Shown in pieces: positions 17,723 through 27,211 of a stretch of DNA of 64,000 bases (positions are counted from its first letter, which is position 1; the number at the start of each line of letters is the position of its first letter). A program made the translations under genes and the position numbers. Origin of the DNA: Lysobacter sp. MMG2 (lineage in GTDB: Bacteria > Pseudomonadota > Gammaproteobacteria > Xanthomonadales > Xanthomonadaceae); assembly GCF_016735495.2 (NCBI RefSeq), contig NZ_JAERQY020000001.1:434001-498000 (forward strand). The letters are read 5' to 3'. The notes beneath the pieces are model-generated. The model was not told where the DNA came from. It saw nothing but the letters and a program-made list of their open reading frames with translations, and did no database searches.

Positions 17723-19236
17723 CGCATCGGCTCCGGGACGTACGGTTCTTGATTGGCGAAATGACGCAACCACGGCATCAGATCGCTGGGCAGCAAGCCG
17801 CGCTCGCCGCCGTCATGCGCGGCGGCGTCACCGGCCACCGAATGCAGCAAGGCACCGCAACTGGCCGCATCGAACGCGTCGTTGCCTTGCGCACGCAAGG
17901 CCGCGATCACGCCGCTCAGCACATCCCCCATGCCGCCCACCGCCATGCCGGGATTGCCCGCGGCGATCACGCGCGGCGCTTCGTGCGCGGACATGACGAT
18001 GGTGCCTGCGCCCTTGAGCACAACCACGCACGCATACCGCTCGCACAACGCGCGTGCGGCGGCGAAGCGATCGCGCTGCACGTCGGCGGTACTCACGCCG
18101 AGCAGTCGCGCCGCTTCGCCGGGATGCGGCGTGATGACCGCATCGGCAGGCAATGCGAAGGGTTTGGTTGCCAGCAGATTCAACGCATCCGCATCCAGAA
18201 GCAGCGCTTTTCCGCTGGCGATCGCGCGTTCGTACAGCGGCGGCCCCCAGTCGTCACGCCCCAGCCCCGGCCCCAGCGCGATCGCATCGGCGCGCTCCAA
18301 TGCGGCGTGGAAAGCGTAGGTGTCGCCGACTTCGTGCACCATCGCTTCGGGCACGCGCGCGAGCAATGGCGCGATGTGTCGCTCGCGCGTGGCGACTTCC
18401 ACCAGCCCCGCGCCACTGCGCAGCGCTGCTTGCGCGCACAGCATGATCGCGCCGCCGCTGCCGTGGTCGCCGCCGATGCACAGCACGCGCCCGTTGCGCC
18501 CCTTGTGCGTGTCGCGCGGACGCGGTGCGAGCCAACGCGGAAGATCCGTCGCGGACAGGCGCTCGGCGGCGTGCGCGATCCCTTCGAAATCCGCGGCTTC
18601 CAGGCCGAGGGATGCAAGCGACAGCGCGCCCGCGTGATCGAGCGCGCTGCCGGTGCGAAGGCCGGCCTTGCCCGCCATGAATTCGAGCGTCCGCGTCGCG
18701 ATCACGGCGTCGCCGGGCACGCAGCCGCGATCGGAGTCCACGCCACTGGGCACATCGAGCGCGAACACCGGAGCATGCGCGCCGTTGATCGCCGCGATCA
18801 GCGCCTGCGTCGACGCGTCGGGCGCACGCGAGAATCCGATGCCGAACACGGCATCGACGATCACCTCGGCGCGCGGCAGAGCTTGTTCGAAGTCAATGAC
18901 GACTCCGCCGACTGCGGCATAGTCGTCGGCCGCGCGACGGGCCAGTTCGCCGCGTGGCGCGTGCTCGCGCAGGCGCACGACCCGGACTTTGCGCCCGGAT
19001 TCATGGGCGTGGCGCGCCAACACATAGCCATCGCCACCGTTGTTGCCCGGCCCGCAGGCCACCACGATCCGCTGCGTTTGCGGCCAGTGCGCGAGCAGAT
19101 CGCGCCATGCGGCCTGGCCGGCACGGCGCATCAGCTCGAAGGCGTCGCCCAGGCGCTGCGCGGCGTGCGTCTCGAGTTGGCGCAGCGCGGCCGCATCGTA
19201 GAGCGGATGAACGAAGGGGGCGGCAGCGTGGGCCAT
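17719..19236 (-). CDS. nnr: bifunctional NAD(P)H-hydrate epimerase / ADP-dependent dehydratase
   Basis: A 505-aa metabolite-repair enzyme. The N-terminal epimerase (YjeF_N) half includes RIVVACGPGNNGGDGYVLARHAH and interconverts S- and R-NADHX. The C-terminal ribokinase-like half dehydrates S-NADHX; it has CIGGDHGSGGAIMLCAQAAL, ITPHPGEAARLLG and the catalytic NPGMAVGGMGDVLSGVIAAL. Both halves are complete and length is typical. It is divergent from queG, with 25 bp between the starts, so the two promoters must overlap. Confidence 0.95.
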   Translation of the reverse strand: MAHAAAPFVHPLYDAAALRQLETHAAQRLGDAFELMRRAGQAAWRDLLAHWPQTQRIVVACGPGNNGGDGYVLARHAHESGRKVRVVRLREHAPRGELARRAADDYAAVGGVVIDFEQALPRAEVIVDAVFGIGFSRAPDASTQALIAAINGAHAPVFALDVPSGVDSDRGCVPGDAVIATRTLEFMAGKAGLRTGSALDHAGALSLASLGLEAADFEGIAHAAERLSATDLPRWLAPRPRDTHKGRNGRVLCIGGDHGSGGAIMLCAQAALRSGAGLVEVATRERHIAPLLARVPEAMVHEVGDTYAFHAALERADAIALGPGLGRDDWGPPLYERAIASGKALLLDADALNLLATKPFALPADAVITPHPGEAARLLGVSTADVQRDRFAAARALCERYACVVVLKGAGTIVMSAHEAPRVIAAGNPGMAVGGMGDVLSGVIAALRAQGNDAFDAASCGALLHSVAGDAAAHDGGERGLLPSDLMPWLRHFANQEPYVPEPMR

Positions 19237-19261
19237 CGCGCGATTCTATACTTGGCGCGCC

Positions 19262-20350
19262 GTGAAACCCGTCGAATCGCCGCCGCTCCCTCCGACCACC
19301 GCGCCCGACCTCGAGGCGCTGGCCGACCGCGTGCGCGAACTCGCGCGCGAGTTGGGCTTCCAGCGCTGCGGCATCACCGGCATCGAGCTTGGCGAGGACG
19401 AGGCCCACCTGCGCGACTGGCTTGCGCAGGGGCTGTACGGCTCGATGGACTGGATGGCGCGCCACGGCGAACTGCGCGCGCGCCCGCACGAACTGCATCC
19501 GGGCACGGTGCGCGTGATCTCCGTCGGCCTGGACTACGGCCGCGACAGCGACGAAGCCTGGGCCACGCTGGACGACAGCGAGCGCGGCTACGTGGCGCGT
19601 TACGCACTCGGCCGCGACTATCACAAGCTGATGCGCCAGCGTCTGCAACGATTGGCCGACCGCATCGCCGACGTCGTGGGGCCGTTCGGCCATCGCGTGT
19701 TCGTCGACTCCGCGCCGGTGCTGGAGCGCGCGCTTGCGCGCAACGCAGGGCTGGGCTGGATCGGCAAGCACACCTGCCTGATCGACAAGGACGGCGGTTC
19801 GTTTTTCTTCCTGGGCGAGATCTACGTCGACCTGCCGCTGCCGATCGACACGCCCGCCAGCGCGCATTGCGGCACCTGCCGGCGCTGCATCGACATCTGC
19901 CCGACGCAGGCGATCGTCGCGCCGTACCGACTGGATGCGCGGCGCTGCATCGCGTATCTCACCATCGAGCACGAAGGCGCGATTCCGGAAGAACTGCGCG
20001 CCCCGATCGGCAACCGCATCTTCGGCTGCGACGATTGCCAGCTGATCTGTCCCTGGAACAAGTTCGCGCAACGCACGGACGAACCCGATTTCCGTGTCCG
20101 AAACAATCTGGACAAGGCCACGCTGGTGGAGCTGTTCGCGTGGAGCGAGGATGAATTCATGCAGCGCACCGAGGGTTCCGCTATTCGTCGCAGCGGCCAT
20201 GAGCGCTGGTTGCGCAACATCGCCGTCGCGCTGGGGAATGCGCCATCGACGCCGGAGGTGATCGATGCACTGCGCGCAAGGCGCGAAACGTCCAGCCCCG
20301 TCCTGCGCGAGCACATCGAATGGGCGCTGCGAAGGCATGGGGCTGGCTGA
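19262..20350 (+). CDS. queG: epoxyqueuosine reductase
   Basis: A 362-aa cobalamin-dependent iron-sulfur enzyme for the last step of queuosine synthesis in tRNA. Signatures are YGSMDWMARHGELRARP, the cobalamin-region VFVDSAPVLERALARNAGLGWIGKHT, and two 4Fe-4S motifs (CGTCRRCIDICPT and CDDCQLICPW). The C-terminal HEAT-like tail ends SSPVLREHIEWALRRHG. The reading begins at a GTG (19262) only 25 bp from the divergent nnr start. QueG is commonly adjacent to nnr/tsaE/amiC in gammaproteobacteria. Confidence 0.95.
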   Translation: MKPVESPPLPPTTAPDLEALADRVRELARELGFQRCGITGIELGEDEAHLRDWLAQGLYGSMDWMARHGELRARPHELHPGTVRVISVGLDYGRDSDEAWATLDDSERGYVARYALGRDYHKLMRQRLQRLADRIADVVGPFGHRVFVDSAPVLERALARNAGLGWIGKHTCLIDKDGGSFFFLGEIYVDLPLPIDTPASAHCGTCRRCIDICPTQAIVAPYRLDARRCIAYLTIEHEGAIPEELRAPIGNRIFGCDDCQLICPWNKFAQRTDEPDFRVRNNLDKATLVELFAWSEDEFMQRTEGSAIRRSGHERWLRNIAVALGNAPSTPEVIDALRARRETSSPVLREHIEWALRRHGAG

Positions 20351-20746
20351 GGAAGACGCAGCGACGGGATGGCGTGCCGCCATGCGGTAGCGGGAACGGG
20401 ACCGCCTTCGCAGAAGGTCGAGTGTGTGCCAGAACTGCTGTCATCCCGGCGAAGGCCGGGATCCAGGTTGTCACGCTGTCTGACACCTCACGTCATTCCA
20501 GCGGAAGCTGGAATCCATCTTGTTGGTGATGTTCACAGGTAATCGGGAAGGCGTGAAACGTCCCTGGAGAGTACCGCCATACGGCGGCCCAAAAGCCCCG
20601 CGTTCGCGGGAATGACGGTGAGGCGGTTTGCCGCAAACGGAGTGCCCGTACGCTGCGGGCCTGGGTCCCGGCCTTCGCCGGGATGACGGTATTTGCGGTG
20701 GTTGCGGTGATGGCGGGCCGGCAGCGTGAGCGCTGCGCAGCGAACG
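20351..20746. repeat. convergent intergenic gap with full-length composite palindromic repeat (copy A)
   Basis: This 396-bp gap between the 3' ends of queG and pgi has no convincing gene. A ~250-bp modular element spans 20440-20690. Its outer left hairpin (20440-20464) is GTCATCCCGGCGAAGGCCGG-type. An inner hairpin (20491-20516) is CATTCCAGCGGAAGCTGG-type. A middle block contains TCCCTGGAGAGTACCGCC and AAAAGCCCCGCG. The outer right hairpin is the inverse of the first (about 20661-20690). Copy B at 52826-53098 matches over its whole length. Small open frames here encode the spurious peptides such elements always give. Confidence 0.85.
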
Positions 20747-22264
20747 CTACACGTCCCCGCGCAAACGCCCCAGCAACTCGCGCGTCACCGGATCATCCGC
20801 ACCCGCCTGCCCTTCCAGTGCCGGCAACAGACGGCTGGCGACCTGCTTGCCCAGCTCGACACCGAACTGGTCGAACGCATTGATCCCCCACACCAGCGAC
20901 TGCAGGTAGACGCTGTGTTCGTACAGCGCGAGCAGCGCGCCGAAAGAGAACGGCGTCAGCGCGTCGAGCAGGATCGTCGTGGTCGGCCGCCCACCGGCGT
21001 AGTTCCGGTGCGGGTCGTCGCTGTGCTGGCCGTTGGCGAACGCCTCGGTCTGCGCGAGCAGGTTGGCGTGCAGCGCGCGATGGTTCTGCGGATACGGCGC
21101 ATCGGCACGAACCACGCCGATGAAGTCCGCCGGCACGATCGAGGTGCCCTGGTGCAGCGCCTGGAAGAAGCTGTGCTGCGTGTCGGTGCCTGCACCGCCC
21201 CACCACACCGGCACGGTTTCGACGCCGACCGGCGTGCCGTCGGTGCGCACCGACTTGCCCAGGCTTTCCATGACCAGCTGCTGCAGGTAGTTCGACAGCA
21301 ACTTCAGGCGTTCGTCGTACGGCAACACCGCCTGCGTCGAATACCCCAGGCCGTTTCGGTTCCACACGCTGGTCAAGGCGTGCCACGCGGCGAGGTTGCG
21401 TTCCAATGGCGCGCGCAGGACGTGCGCGTCCATCTCGGCCGCGCCCGCCAGCATCTGCTCGAACGCGTCCATGCCGATCGCCAGCGCGATCGGGAAACCC
21501 ACCGCCGACCATAGCGAATAACGTCCGCCGACCCAGTCCCACATCGGCAGGATGCGCTCGGGCGGGATCGAGAACGCCTGCGCGGCGCGTTCGACGTTCG
21601 CCGAGACGGCGTACAGGCGCTCGGTACCGCCCAGCCAGTCGCGCAGGATCGTGCCGTTGAGCAGCGTCTCCTGCGTGCCGAACGTCTTGGAGATCAGCAC
21701 CGCGGCAGTGCGCGCGGGATCGAGTCCGGCGAGCACGCGCTGTGCGGCATGGCCGTCGACGTTGGAGAGGAAATGCACGCGGAAGCGCCCCGGCGCCGGC
21801 CCGCTCAGGGCGTCGACCGCCAGGCGCGGTCCGAGGTCCGAACCGCCGATGCCGACGCTGACGATGTCGGTGACGTCAGTGGCCGCCAGCGCGTCGATCA
21901 GCGTGCGCATGCGCTTGCGCGCGTCCAGCGCCTGCGCGTGCGCGGCCTTCGCGACGGGCGCGTCGGACAGATCACTGCGCAGCGCGGTGTGCAGCACCGA
22001 GCGGCCTTCGGTCAGGTTGATCTTCTCGCCGTCGAACAGCGCCTTCACGCGCGCCGGCGCATCGACCGACTGCGCGAGGGCGAACAGCGCCTGCAGTGCT
22101 TCGCGGTCGTAATGCTGGCGCGCGAAATTCGCGTAGATCGGGCCGACGCGCAGGGCGAAATCCTGCGCGCGTGCCGAGTCGTCGGCGATGAGGGTCTTCA
22201 GCGGTTGCTGGAGGGCACGCCCGGCCTGGGCGCGAAGTTGGCTCAGACGGGCGTCGGCACTCAT
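20747..22264 (-). CDS. pgi: glucose-6-phosphate isomerase
   Basis: A 505-aa cytosolic enzyme that interconverts glucose-6-P and fructose-6-P. Recognisable are [17 protein letters not shown] (sugar-phosphate binding), [14 protein letters not shown], the [20 protein letters not shown] signature and [13 protein letters not shown]. The C-terminal catalytic Lys is in GKQVASRL. The chosen ATG at 22264 follows panD by 8 bp; the longer frame to 22384 overlaps panD and is rejected. It is the last gene of the pcnB-folK-panBCD-pgi run and would supply fructose-6-P for nucleotide-sugar synthesis. Confidence 0.96.
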   Translation of the reverse strand: MSADARLSQLRAQAGRALQQPLKTLIADDSARAQDFALRVGPIYANFARQHYDREALQALFALAQSVDAPARVKALFDGEKINLTEGRSVLHTALRSDLSDAPVAKAAHAQALDARKRMRTLIDALAATDVTDIVSVGIGGSDLGPRLAVDALSGPAPGRFRVHFLSNVDGHAAQRVLAGLDPARTAAVLISKTFGTQETLLNGTILRDWLGGTERLYAVSANVERAAQAFSIPPERILPMWDWVGGRYSLWSAVGFPIALAIGMDAFEQMLAGAAEMDAHVLRAPLERNLAAWHALTSVWNRNGLGYSTQAVLPYDERLKLLSNYLQQLVMESLGKSVRTDGTPVGVETVPVWWGGAGTDTQHSFFQALHQGTSIVPADFIGVVRADAPYPQNHRALHANLLAQTEAFANGQHSDDPHRNYAGGRPTTTILLDALTPFSFGALLALYEHSVYLQSLVWGINAFDQFGVELGKQVASRLLPALEGQAGADDPVTRELLGRLRGDV

Positions 22265-22271
22265 GTCCGGA

Positions 22272-22652
22272 TCAGGCGGCCTGGGCCGGCATGGACCGGT
22301 TGGTGTGCGTGAGCGCGTTGTCGCGGTCGACGTAGACCAGCGTGGGCTTGTACTTGGCGGCTTCGGCCTCGTCGCACACGCCATAGGCGCAGATGATGAC
22401 CAGGTCGCCCGGCTGCGCGCAGTGCGCGGCGGCGCCGTTCACCGAGATCACGCCGCTGCCCTCTTCGCCGCGGATGGCGTAGGTGACGAAACGGTGGCCG
22501 TTGTTCACGTTGTAGATGTGGATCTGCTCGTACTCGCGGATGCCGGAGATGTCGAGCAGGCGGCCGTCGATGGCGCACGAGCCTTCGTAGTGAAGCTCGG
22601 CGTGGGTCACCGTGGCACGGTGGATCTTGGCCTTGAGGACGTTCAGTTGCAT
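22272..22652 (-). CDS. panD: aspartate 1-decarboxylase proenzyme
   Basis: A 126-aa pyruvoyl-dependent enzyme making beta-alanine from aspartate for pantothenate. The self-processing Gly-Ser site lies in [11 protein letters not shown] (Ser25), which becomes the pyruvoyl group. [22 protein letters not shown] and [20 protein letters not shown] are strongly conserved. Length matches the family. It sits between panC and pgi on the same strand, about 140 bp after panC. Confidence 0.97.
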   Translation of the reverse strand: MQLNVLKAKIHRATVTHAELHYEGSCAIDGRLLDISGIREYEQIHIYNVNNGHRFVTYAIRGEEGSGVISVNGAAAHCAQPGDLVIICAYGVCDEAEAAKYKPTLVYVDRDNALTHTNRSMPAQAA

Positions 22653-22793
22653 GGTGTTCGGCTCCGACCGCGGGCGCGGGCGTGTGGACGCAATTGGGGA
22701 AAGTCTAGCAGCGCATGGCGCGGTGCAACATCACCCCGCCTTCGCCATTGTCGACGGCCATGGAACGGTTAAGCCCGCCCATGGCGGCGGCGT

Positions 22794-23642
22794 TCAGGCG
22801 GTAAATTCGAGGTTGTCGATCAGCCGCGTACGGCCCAGGCGGGCGGCGATCAGGGCGACCCACGGTCCGGCCTCGCCGTCGGCGGGCACGGTCAGGTCGG
22901 GGCGACGGACCACGGCGTAATCCGGGACGAACCCTTCGGACACGAGGCCTCCGTGCGCGGCGGCTTCCACCGTTTCGCGCGGCTGCCCGGCCCGCACGGC
23001 GTCGGCCATGGCGGACAGGCAGCGGTGGATTCCGGCGGCCTGCGCGCGCTCGTCGGCCGACAGGTACTGGTTGCGCGAACTCATCGCCAGGCCGTTGGCC
23101 TCGCGGACGATCTGCGCGCCGACGATCTCGATGGGGAACGCCAGGTCGCGGACCATGTAGCGCACCACGGCCAACTGCTGGTAATCCTTGCGCCCGAACA
23201 CCGCCACATCCGGCTGCACCTGGTTGAACAGCCGCGAGACCACCGTGGCGACGCCGTCGAAGTGGCCCGGACGGTGCGCGCCTTCGAGCGTCTGCGTCAC
23301 CTGCGGCACCTGCACGCGCACGGTGGCCTCCACCCCGTAGGGGTACATCGCTTCCACCGTGGGCAGCCACATCGCGTCGCAGCCCGCGGCCTCCAGGCCG
23401 CGCGCGTCGGCGTCGGGTGTGCGCGGGTACTGGGCGAAATCCTCGTTCGGTCCGAACTGCGTCGGATTGACGAAGACACTGGCGACCACCCGATCGGCAT
23501 GCTCGCGCGCGAGCTTCACCAGCGAGAAATGCCCGTCGTGCAGGTTGCCCATCGTCGGCACGAAGGCGACACGCAGGCCGTCGCGTTTCCAGCCGCGGAC
23601 GCGTTCGCGCAGGCGGGCCAGGTCGGTGAAGGTTTCGATCAT
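22794..23642 (-). CDS. panC: pantothenate synthetase
   Basis: A 282-aa ATP-dependent ligase joining pantoate and beta-alanine. Signatures are FVPTMGNLHDGHFSLV near residue 27 (the usual Ala is Asn, a tolerated change), VFVNPTQFGPNEDFAQYPRT, VFGRKDYQQLAVV and LAMSSRNQYLS. The frame continues upstream to 23990, but the ATG at 23642 (MIETFTDLA) gives standard length. It lies 92 bp downstream of panB. Confidence 0.96.
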   Translation of the reverse strand: MIETFTDLARLRERVRGWKRDGLRVAFVPTMGNLHDGHFSLVKLAREHADRVVASVFVNPTQFGPNEDFAQYPRTPDADARGLEAAGCDAMWLPTVEAMYPYGVEATVRVQVPQVTQTLEGAHRPGHFDGVATVVSRLFNQVQPDVAVFGRKDYQQLAVVRYMVRDLAFPIEIVGAQIVREANGLAMSSRNQYLSADERAQAAGIHRCLSAMADAVRAGQPRETVEAAAHGGLVSEGFVPDYAVVRRPDLTVPADGEAGPWVALIAARLGRTRLIDNLEFTA

Positions 23643-23734
23643 GGTGTGAGCGTGGGGATCAGACGCGGAAAGCAGAGGGAGGCAGGTATACGCCGGACGA
23701 ACCGAGCACGGGCTCGGAAGCGGCCCGCAGGCGC

Positions 23735-24553
23735 TTAGGCGTAGGAGTGTTCGGCGTCCGGGAAGGAACCGTCGCGCACCGCCTGGGCGTAGGCGGCGAA
23801 GGCACCGGCCACCGAACCGCCTTCGACCAGGAAATCCTTCACGAAGCGCGGGCGGCGGTGACCGGAGTGCACGCCCAGCATGTCGTGCAGCACCAGCACC
23901 TGCCCGTCGCATTGCGGGCCGGCGCCGATGCCGATGGTCGGGATGTGCAGGTCGGCGGTGATCGCGGCGGCGACCGGCGTCGGCACGCATTCCAGCACCA
24001 GCAGGCTGGCGCCGGCGTCCTGCACGGCGCGAGCGTCTTCGCGCAGGCGTCGGGCGGCGAGTTCGTCACGACCCTGCACCTTGTAGCCGCCCAGGCGCAG
24101 CACCGACTGCGGGGTCAGGCCGAGGTGGGCGCAGACCGGAATCTCGCGATCGACCAGAAAGCGGATGACCTCGAGCTTGTGGCCCGCGCCCTCCAGCTTG
24201 ACCATCGCCGCGCCGGCCTGGAGGAATGCGATCGAAGCTCCCAGCGCCCGTTCCGGTGTGGCGTCCGCACCGAACGGCAGGTCGGCGACCAGCAGTGCCT
24301 TGTCCAAGCCGCGCGCGACGCACGTCGTGTGATAGGCGATGTCGGCCACGGCCACGGGCAGCGTGCTGTCCTGGCCCTGCACCACCATGCCGAGCGAATC
24401 GCCCACCAGCACCAGGTCGACACCGGCGCTGTCCATCGTGCGAGCGAAACCTGCGTCGTAGCAGGTCAGCATCACCAGCTTGCGGCCGTCGCGCTTGGCA
24501 TCTGCCAGCGCGGGCACGGTCCAGGGCTTCTCGTTCGGAGTTCCGCTGTACAT
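23735..24553 (-). CDS. panB: 3-methyl-2-oxobutanoate hydroxymethyltransferase
   Basis: A 272-aa TIM-barrel enzyme forming ketopantoate from 2-oxoisovalerate and methylene-THF. It contains [40 protein letters not shown] and a catalytic Glu in LVLECVP near residue 181. [19 protein letters not shown] lies near the C-terminus. Length and order (panB then panC) are standard. It begins 30 bp after folK. Confidence 0.96.
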   Translation of the reverse strand: MYSGTPNEKPWTVPALADAKRDGRKLVMLTCYDAGFARTMDSAGVDLVLVGDSLGMVVQGQDSTLPVAVADIAYHTTCVARGLDKALLVADLPFGADATPERALGASIAFLQAGAAMVKLEGAGHKLEVIRFLVDREIPVCAHLGLTPQSVLRLGGYKVQGRDELAARRLREDARAVQDAGASLLVLECVPTPVAAAITADLHIPTIGIGAGPQCDGQVLVLHDMLGVHSGHRRPRFVKDFLVEGGSVAGAFAAYAQAVRDGSFPDAEHSYA

Positions 24554-24583
24554 GGGGTCTGAGTTGGCGCCGGCCGAGGAGGC

Positions 24584-25117
24584 TCAGGCGGGATCGTGGG
24601 GGTCCGCATACGTTACCCCCTGCACCTGCGCCGGTGCCATCCCGGCCAGTGCCTGCGCGGCCGTTCCAACGCCGGGAATGCGGGCGTCGGGCGAAATTTC
24701 CGCAAGCGGCACCAGCACGAAGGCGCGCTCGTGCAGGCGCGGATGCGGCACGTGCAGGCCCGGCTCGTCGATGCGCTGTTCGCCGTAGAGCAGCAGGTCG
24801 AGGTCCAGCGTGCGCGGCCCCCAGCGGTCGCTGCCATCGGCGAGGCGATGGCGGCCGGCATGGCGCTCGATGTCGAGCAGGTCGGCCAGCAGCTGCTGCG
24901 GCGCGCGCGATGTGCGCAGCATGGTCACCGCGTTGATGAAATCCGGCTGCTCGGTAACGCCCCACGCGGCGGTCCGGTACAGCCGGGAGGCGCGCACCAG
25001 TTGCGTTCCCGGCAGCGCATCCAGCGCGCGCAACGCAGCCCGCAACGTCGCGATGCTGTCGCCCAGGTTGCTGCCCAGGCCAATGAAGGCGACCGGGCGG
25101 TCGTCGGTTTCGCTCAT
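24584..25117 (-). CDS. folK: 2-amino-4-hydroxy-6-hydroxymethyldihydropteridine pyrophosphokinase
   Basis: A 177-aa enzyme of folate synthesis that transfers pyrophosphate from ATP to hydroxymethyl-dihydropterin. It has the family start FIGLGSNLGDSIATLRAAL and the signature DRWGPRTLDLDLLLYG, whose acidic residues bind Mg-ATP. HVPHPRLHERAFVLVPLAEI follows. It overlaps the pcnB stop by 4 bp (ATGA). pcnB-folK-panB order is conserved in many gammaproteobacteria. Confidence 0.95.
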   Translation of the reverse strand: MSETDDRPVAFIGLGSNLGDSIATLRAALRALDALPGTQLVRASRLYRTAAWGVTEQPDFINAVTMLRTSRAPQQLLADLLDIERHAGRHRLADGSDRWGPRTLDLDLLLYGEQRIDEPGLHVPHPRLHERAFVLVPLAEISPDARIPGVGTAAQALAGMAPAQVQGVTYADPHDPA

Positions 25118-26442
25118 TCGCCGCCGTTGACGGGCTTGCGACGACGGCGACGGCGCTTGCGCGGTGCATCGCCCTCCTCGCCCGGTTCCACCTCGTGATG
25201 CGCGTGCGCCTCCACGGCCAGCGCCTCACCCGGATGAAGCTGCGCTTCGCGCCAGAACGCCACGTCGTCGGCGTGTTCGTCGGACGCGGCCAGGCGCAGG
25301 TTGAGGAAGTCGAACGCTGCCCGGAAGCGCGGATGCGAAAGCAGTCGGAACACCCGCTTGCGCTGGCGCTGCGAGAAGCGCGACTGCAGCAGCCAGATCT
25401 CCTGCATCGGCAGCGAGAAACGGCGCGGCAGCGCGATCGTCTCCAACTGGTGCACGGTCACGCGATCGGCAGCGCGACGCTGCGCTTCGGCCGCGTGCAC
25501 ACCCTGCGCCTGCAGCTGCGCCAGGGCACGGCAGTACGCCGGCCACAGCAGCAGCGCGAACAGGAACGCAGGCGATACCGGCTCGTCATTGGCGACGCGC
25601 GCGTCCGTGCCGCTCAGGCCTTCCAGCAGCATGCGACGCAGCGCACCGGTGCGGTTGGACTTCAGCGCGGCCGCGGTCTCGGGCAGCAGTGCGGGCAACA
25701 GGCCATGGCGTTCCAGGCCGATGAAGCTCTTCACCGCGTGGCCGGACAGGAACAGCTTCAGGCACTCCTCGAACAGGCGCGCCGGCGCTGCTTCGCGCAG
25801 CAACGGCGCGAGCTCCGGGATCGGCACCGCGGTGGCTGCTTCGATCTCGAAGTCGAGCTTCGCCGCCAGGCGCACCGCGCGCAGCATGCGCACCGGATCT
25901 TCGCGGTAGCGCGTATGCGGATCGCCGATCAGCCGCATCAGGCGGTCGCGCACGTCCTGGTAGCCGCCGGTGTAGTCGCGCACCGAGAAGTCCTCGATCG
26001 CGTAATACAGCGCATTGGCGGTGAAGTCGCGACGGACCGCGTCGTCCTCGATCGTGCCGTACACGTTGTCGCGCAGGACGCGGCCGCCCTCGTGCAACTC
26101 GCGGTCGCCGCTGCCGTCGTCGCTGTTGGCGCGGAAGGTCGCGACCTCGATGATCTCGCGGCCGTAAACCACATGCGCCAGGCGGAAGCGGCGGCCGATT
26201 AGGCGGCAGTTGCGGAACAGCCCCTTGACCTCTTCCGGCGTCGCGTTGGTGGCGACGTCGAAGTCCTTGGGGTGGCCGCCGATGAGAAGGTCGCGCACCG
26301 CGCCGCCCACCAGATAGGCGTCGAAACCGCCCTCCCGCAGCCGGTAGAGCACGCGCAGGGCGTTGGGACTGATGTCACGCCGCGAGACGTTGTGCTGGTC
26401 GCGCGGGATGATCTGCAGATGGGTTTGGATGTTGGCTTGCAT
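25114..26442 (-). CDS. pcnB: poly(A) polymerase I
   Basis: A 442-aa class II nucleotidyltransferase that adds poly(A) tails to RNA and so promotes decay. The head domain shows FDAYLVGGAVRDLLIGGHPKDFDVATNATPEEV, with catalytic Asp residues in KDFDVATN. RRDFTANALYY and MLRAVRLAAKLDF follow. The tail is strongly basic (PRKRRRRRRKP), as in E. coli PcnB, and binds RNA. The ATG at 26442 (MQANIQTHLQIIPRDQ) is selected for length; the frame is open to 26565, where it would collide with the tRNA gene. Confidence 0.93.
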   Translation of the reverse strand: MQANIQTHLQIIPRDQHNVSRRDISPNALRVLYRLREGGFDAYLVGGAVRDLLIGGHPKDFDVATNATPEEVKGLFRNCRLIGRRFRLAHVVYGREIIEVATFRANSDDGSGDRELHEGGRVLRDNVYGTIEDDAVRRDFTANALYYAIEDFSVRDYTGGYQDVRDRLMRLIGDPHTRYREDPVRMLRAVRLAAKLDFEIEAATAVPIPELAPLLREAAPARLFEECLKLFLSGHAVKSFIGLERHGLLPALLPETAAALKSNRTGALRRMLLEGLSGTDARVANDEPVSPAFLFALLLWPAYCRALAQLQAQGVHAAEAQRRAADRVTVHQLETIALPRRFSLPMQEIWLLQSRFSQRQRKRVFRLLSHPRFRAAFDFLNLRLAASDEHADDVAFWREAQLHPGEALAVEAHAHHEVEPGEEGDAPRKRRRRRRKPVNGGE

Positions 26443-26512
26443 CAGGCGGGCTTGCCGCGGGTCCTTTGAAAGATGGTCGTTGCCTGGGGCTACGGCGGCG
26501 CATATACTAGCA

Positions 26513-26518
26513 AGCCGC
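26513..26518 (+). promoter_or_regulatory. candidate -10 box of the tRNA-Glu promoter
   Basis: TATACT lies 40 bp upstream of the tRNA, at a distance suiting a short leader. No good -35 is found at 16-19 bp; TTGCCT is too far upstream (27 bp). Weak assignment. Confidence 0.35.
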
Positions 26519-26557
26519 GTTGTGTTGAGAGCCTCCGCGGGGTTCACCGCTCCATCC

Positions 26558-26633
26558 GCTCCCATCGTCTAGAGGCCTAGGACACCGCCCTCTCAAGGCA
26601 GTAACACGGGTTCGAATCCCGTTGGGAGTACCA
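26558..26633 (+). tRNA. tRNA-Glu (anticodon CTC)
   Basis: A 76-nt cloverleaf with encoded CCA. Acceptor arm GCTCCCA (26558-26564) pairs with TGGGAGT (first pair G-T). The T arm is ACGGG-TTCGAAT-CCCGT. The anticodon loop CTCTCAA carries CTC at 26592-26594, reading GAG. The D-arm TCGTCTAGAGGCCTAGGA and A-box/B-box-like segments are typical of tRNA-Glu. The anticodon stem CCGCC/GGCAG has one C-A mismatch at the second pair. It lies divergently between pcnB and fdxA. Confidence 0.95.
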
Positions 26634-26780
26634 ATTCCGAAGCCCGCGCAGCGATGCGCGGGCTTTTTCGTTGCGGCCCCGCCGATCAGCCAAACCCCGG
26701 ATTGGGACCTGCGGCGGCGAATCGTTAAACTACCTCCCGCGCCACTGCTCACGCGCGCCTTTCCCACGGAAATTCCCGCC

Positions 26781-27104
26781 ATGCCCTTCGTCGTCACCGA
26801 GAACTGCATCAAGTGCAAGTACACCGACTGCGTGGAGGTGTGCCCGGTCGACTGCTTCCACGAGGGCCCGAATTTCCTGGTGATCGATCCGGACGAGTGC
26901 ATCGACTGCACGCTGTGCGAACCGGAGTGCCCGATCAATGCCATCTACCCCGAGGACGACGTGCCGGCCGGCCAGGAAGGCTATGTCGCGCTCAACGCCG
27001 AGCTGTCGAAGGCCTGGCCGGTGATCACCACGCGCAAGGACCCGCTGCCGGACGCGAAGGAGTGGGAAGGCAAGCCGGGGAAGCTGGATCTGCTGGAGCG
27101 CTGA
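26781..27104 (+). CDS. fdxA: 7Fe ferredoxin (3Fe-4S/4Fe-4S), FdxA type
   Basis: A 107-aa small electron carrier. The N-terminal motif [18 protein letters not shown] supplies the ligands for a 3Fe-4S and part of a 4Fe-4S cluster. The second motif [16 protein letters not shown] completes the 4Fe-4S cluster. The C-terminal ~60 residues with [22 protein letters not shown] are the extension of Azotobacter FdI-type ferredoxins. The ATG at 26781 gives [17 protein letters not shown], the standard start. A strong bidirectional terminator follows. Confidence 0.95.
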   Translation: MPFVVTENCIKCKYTDCVEVCPVDCFHEGPNFLVIDPDECIDCTLCEPECPINAIYPEDDVPAGQEGYVALNAELSKAWPVITTRKDPLPDAKEWEGKPGKLDLLER

Positions 27105-27159
27105 GCCCGTTTCCCGCGAGAGCGGTTGAGCCGCGCGGATGCTGTCTGGCTGACGCACA

Positions 27160-27190
27160 AAAAAACGGGCGCCCACGGCGCCCGTTTTTT
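27160..27190. terminator. bidirectional terminator between fdxA and the bamC-like gene
   Basis: A perfect 14-bp inverted repeat (AAAAAACGGGCGCC and its complement, 3-nt loop) gives a GC stem flanked by A6 and T6. It serves fdxA on plus and the convergent lipoprotein gene on minus. Confidence 0.9.
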
Positions 27191-27211
27191 GTGCTGCCGC
27201 GGTGTCGACGC

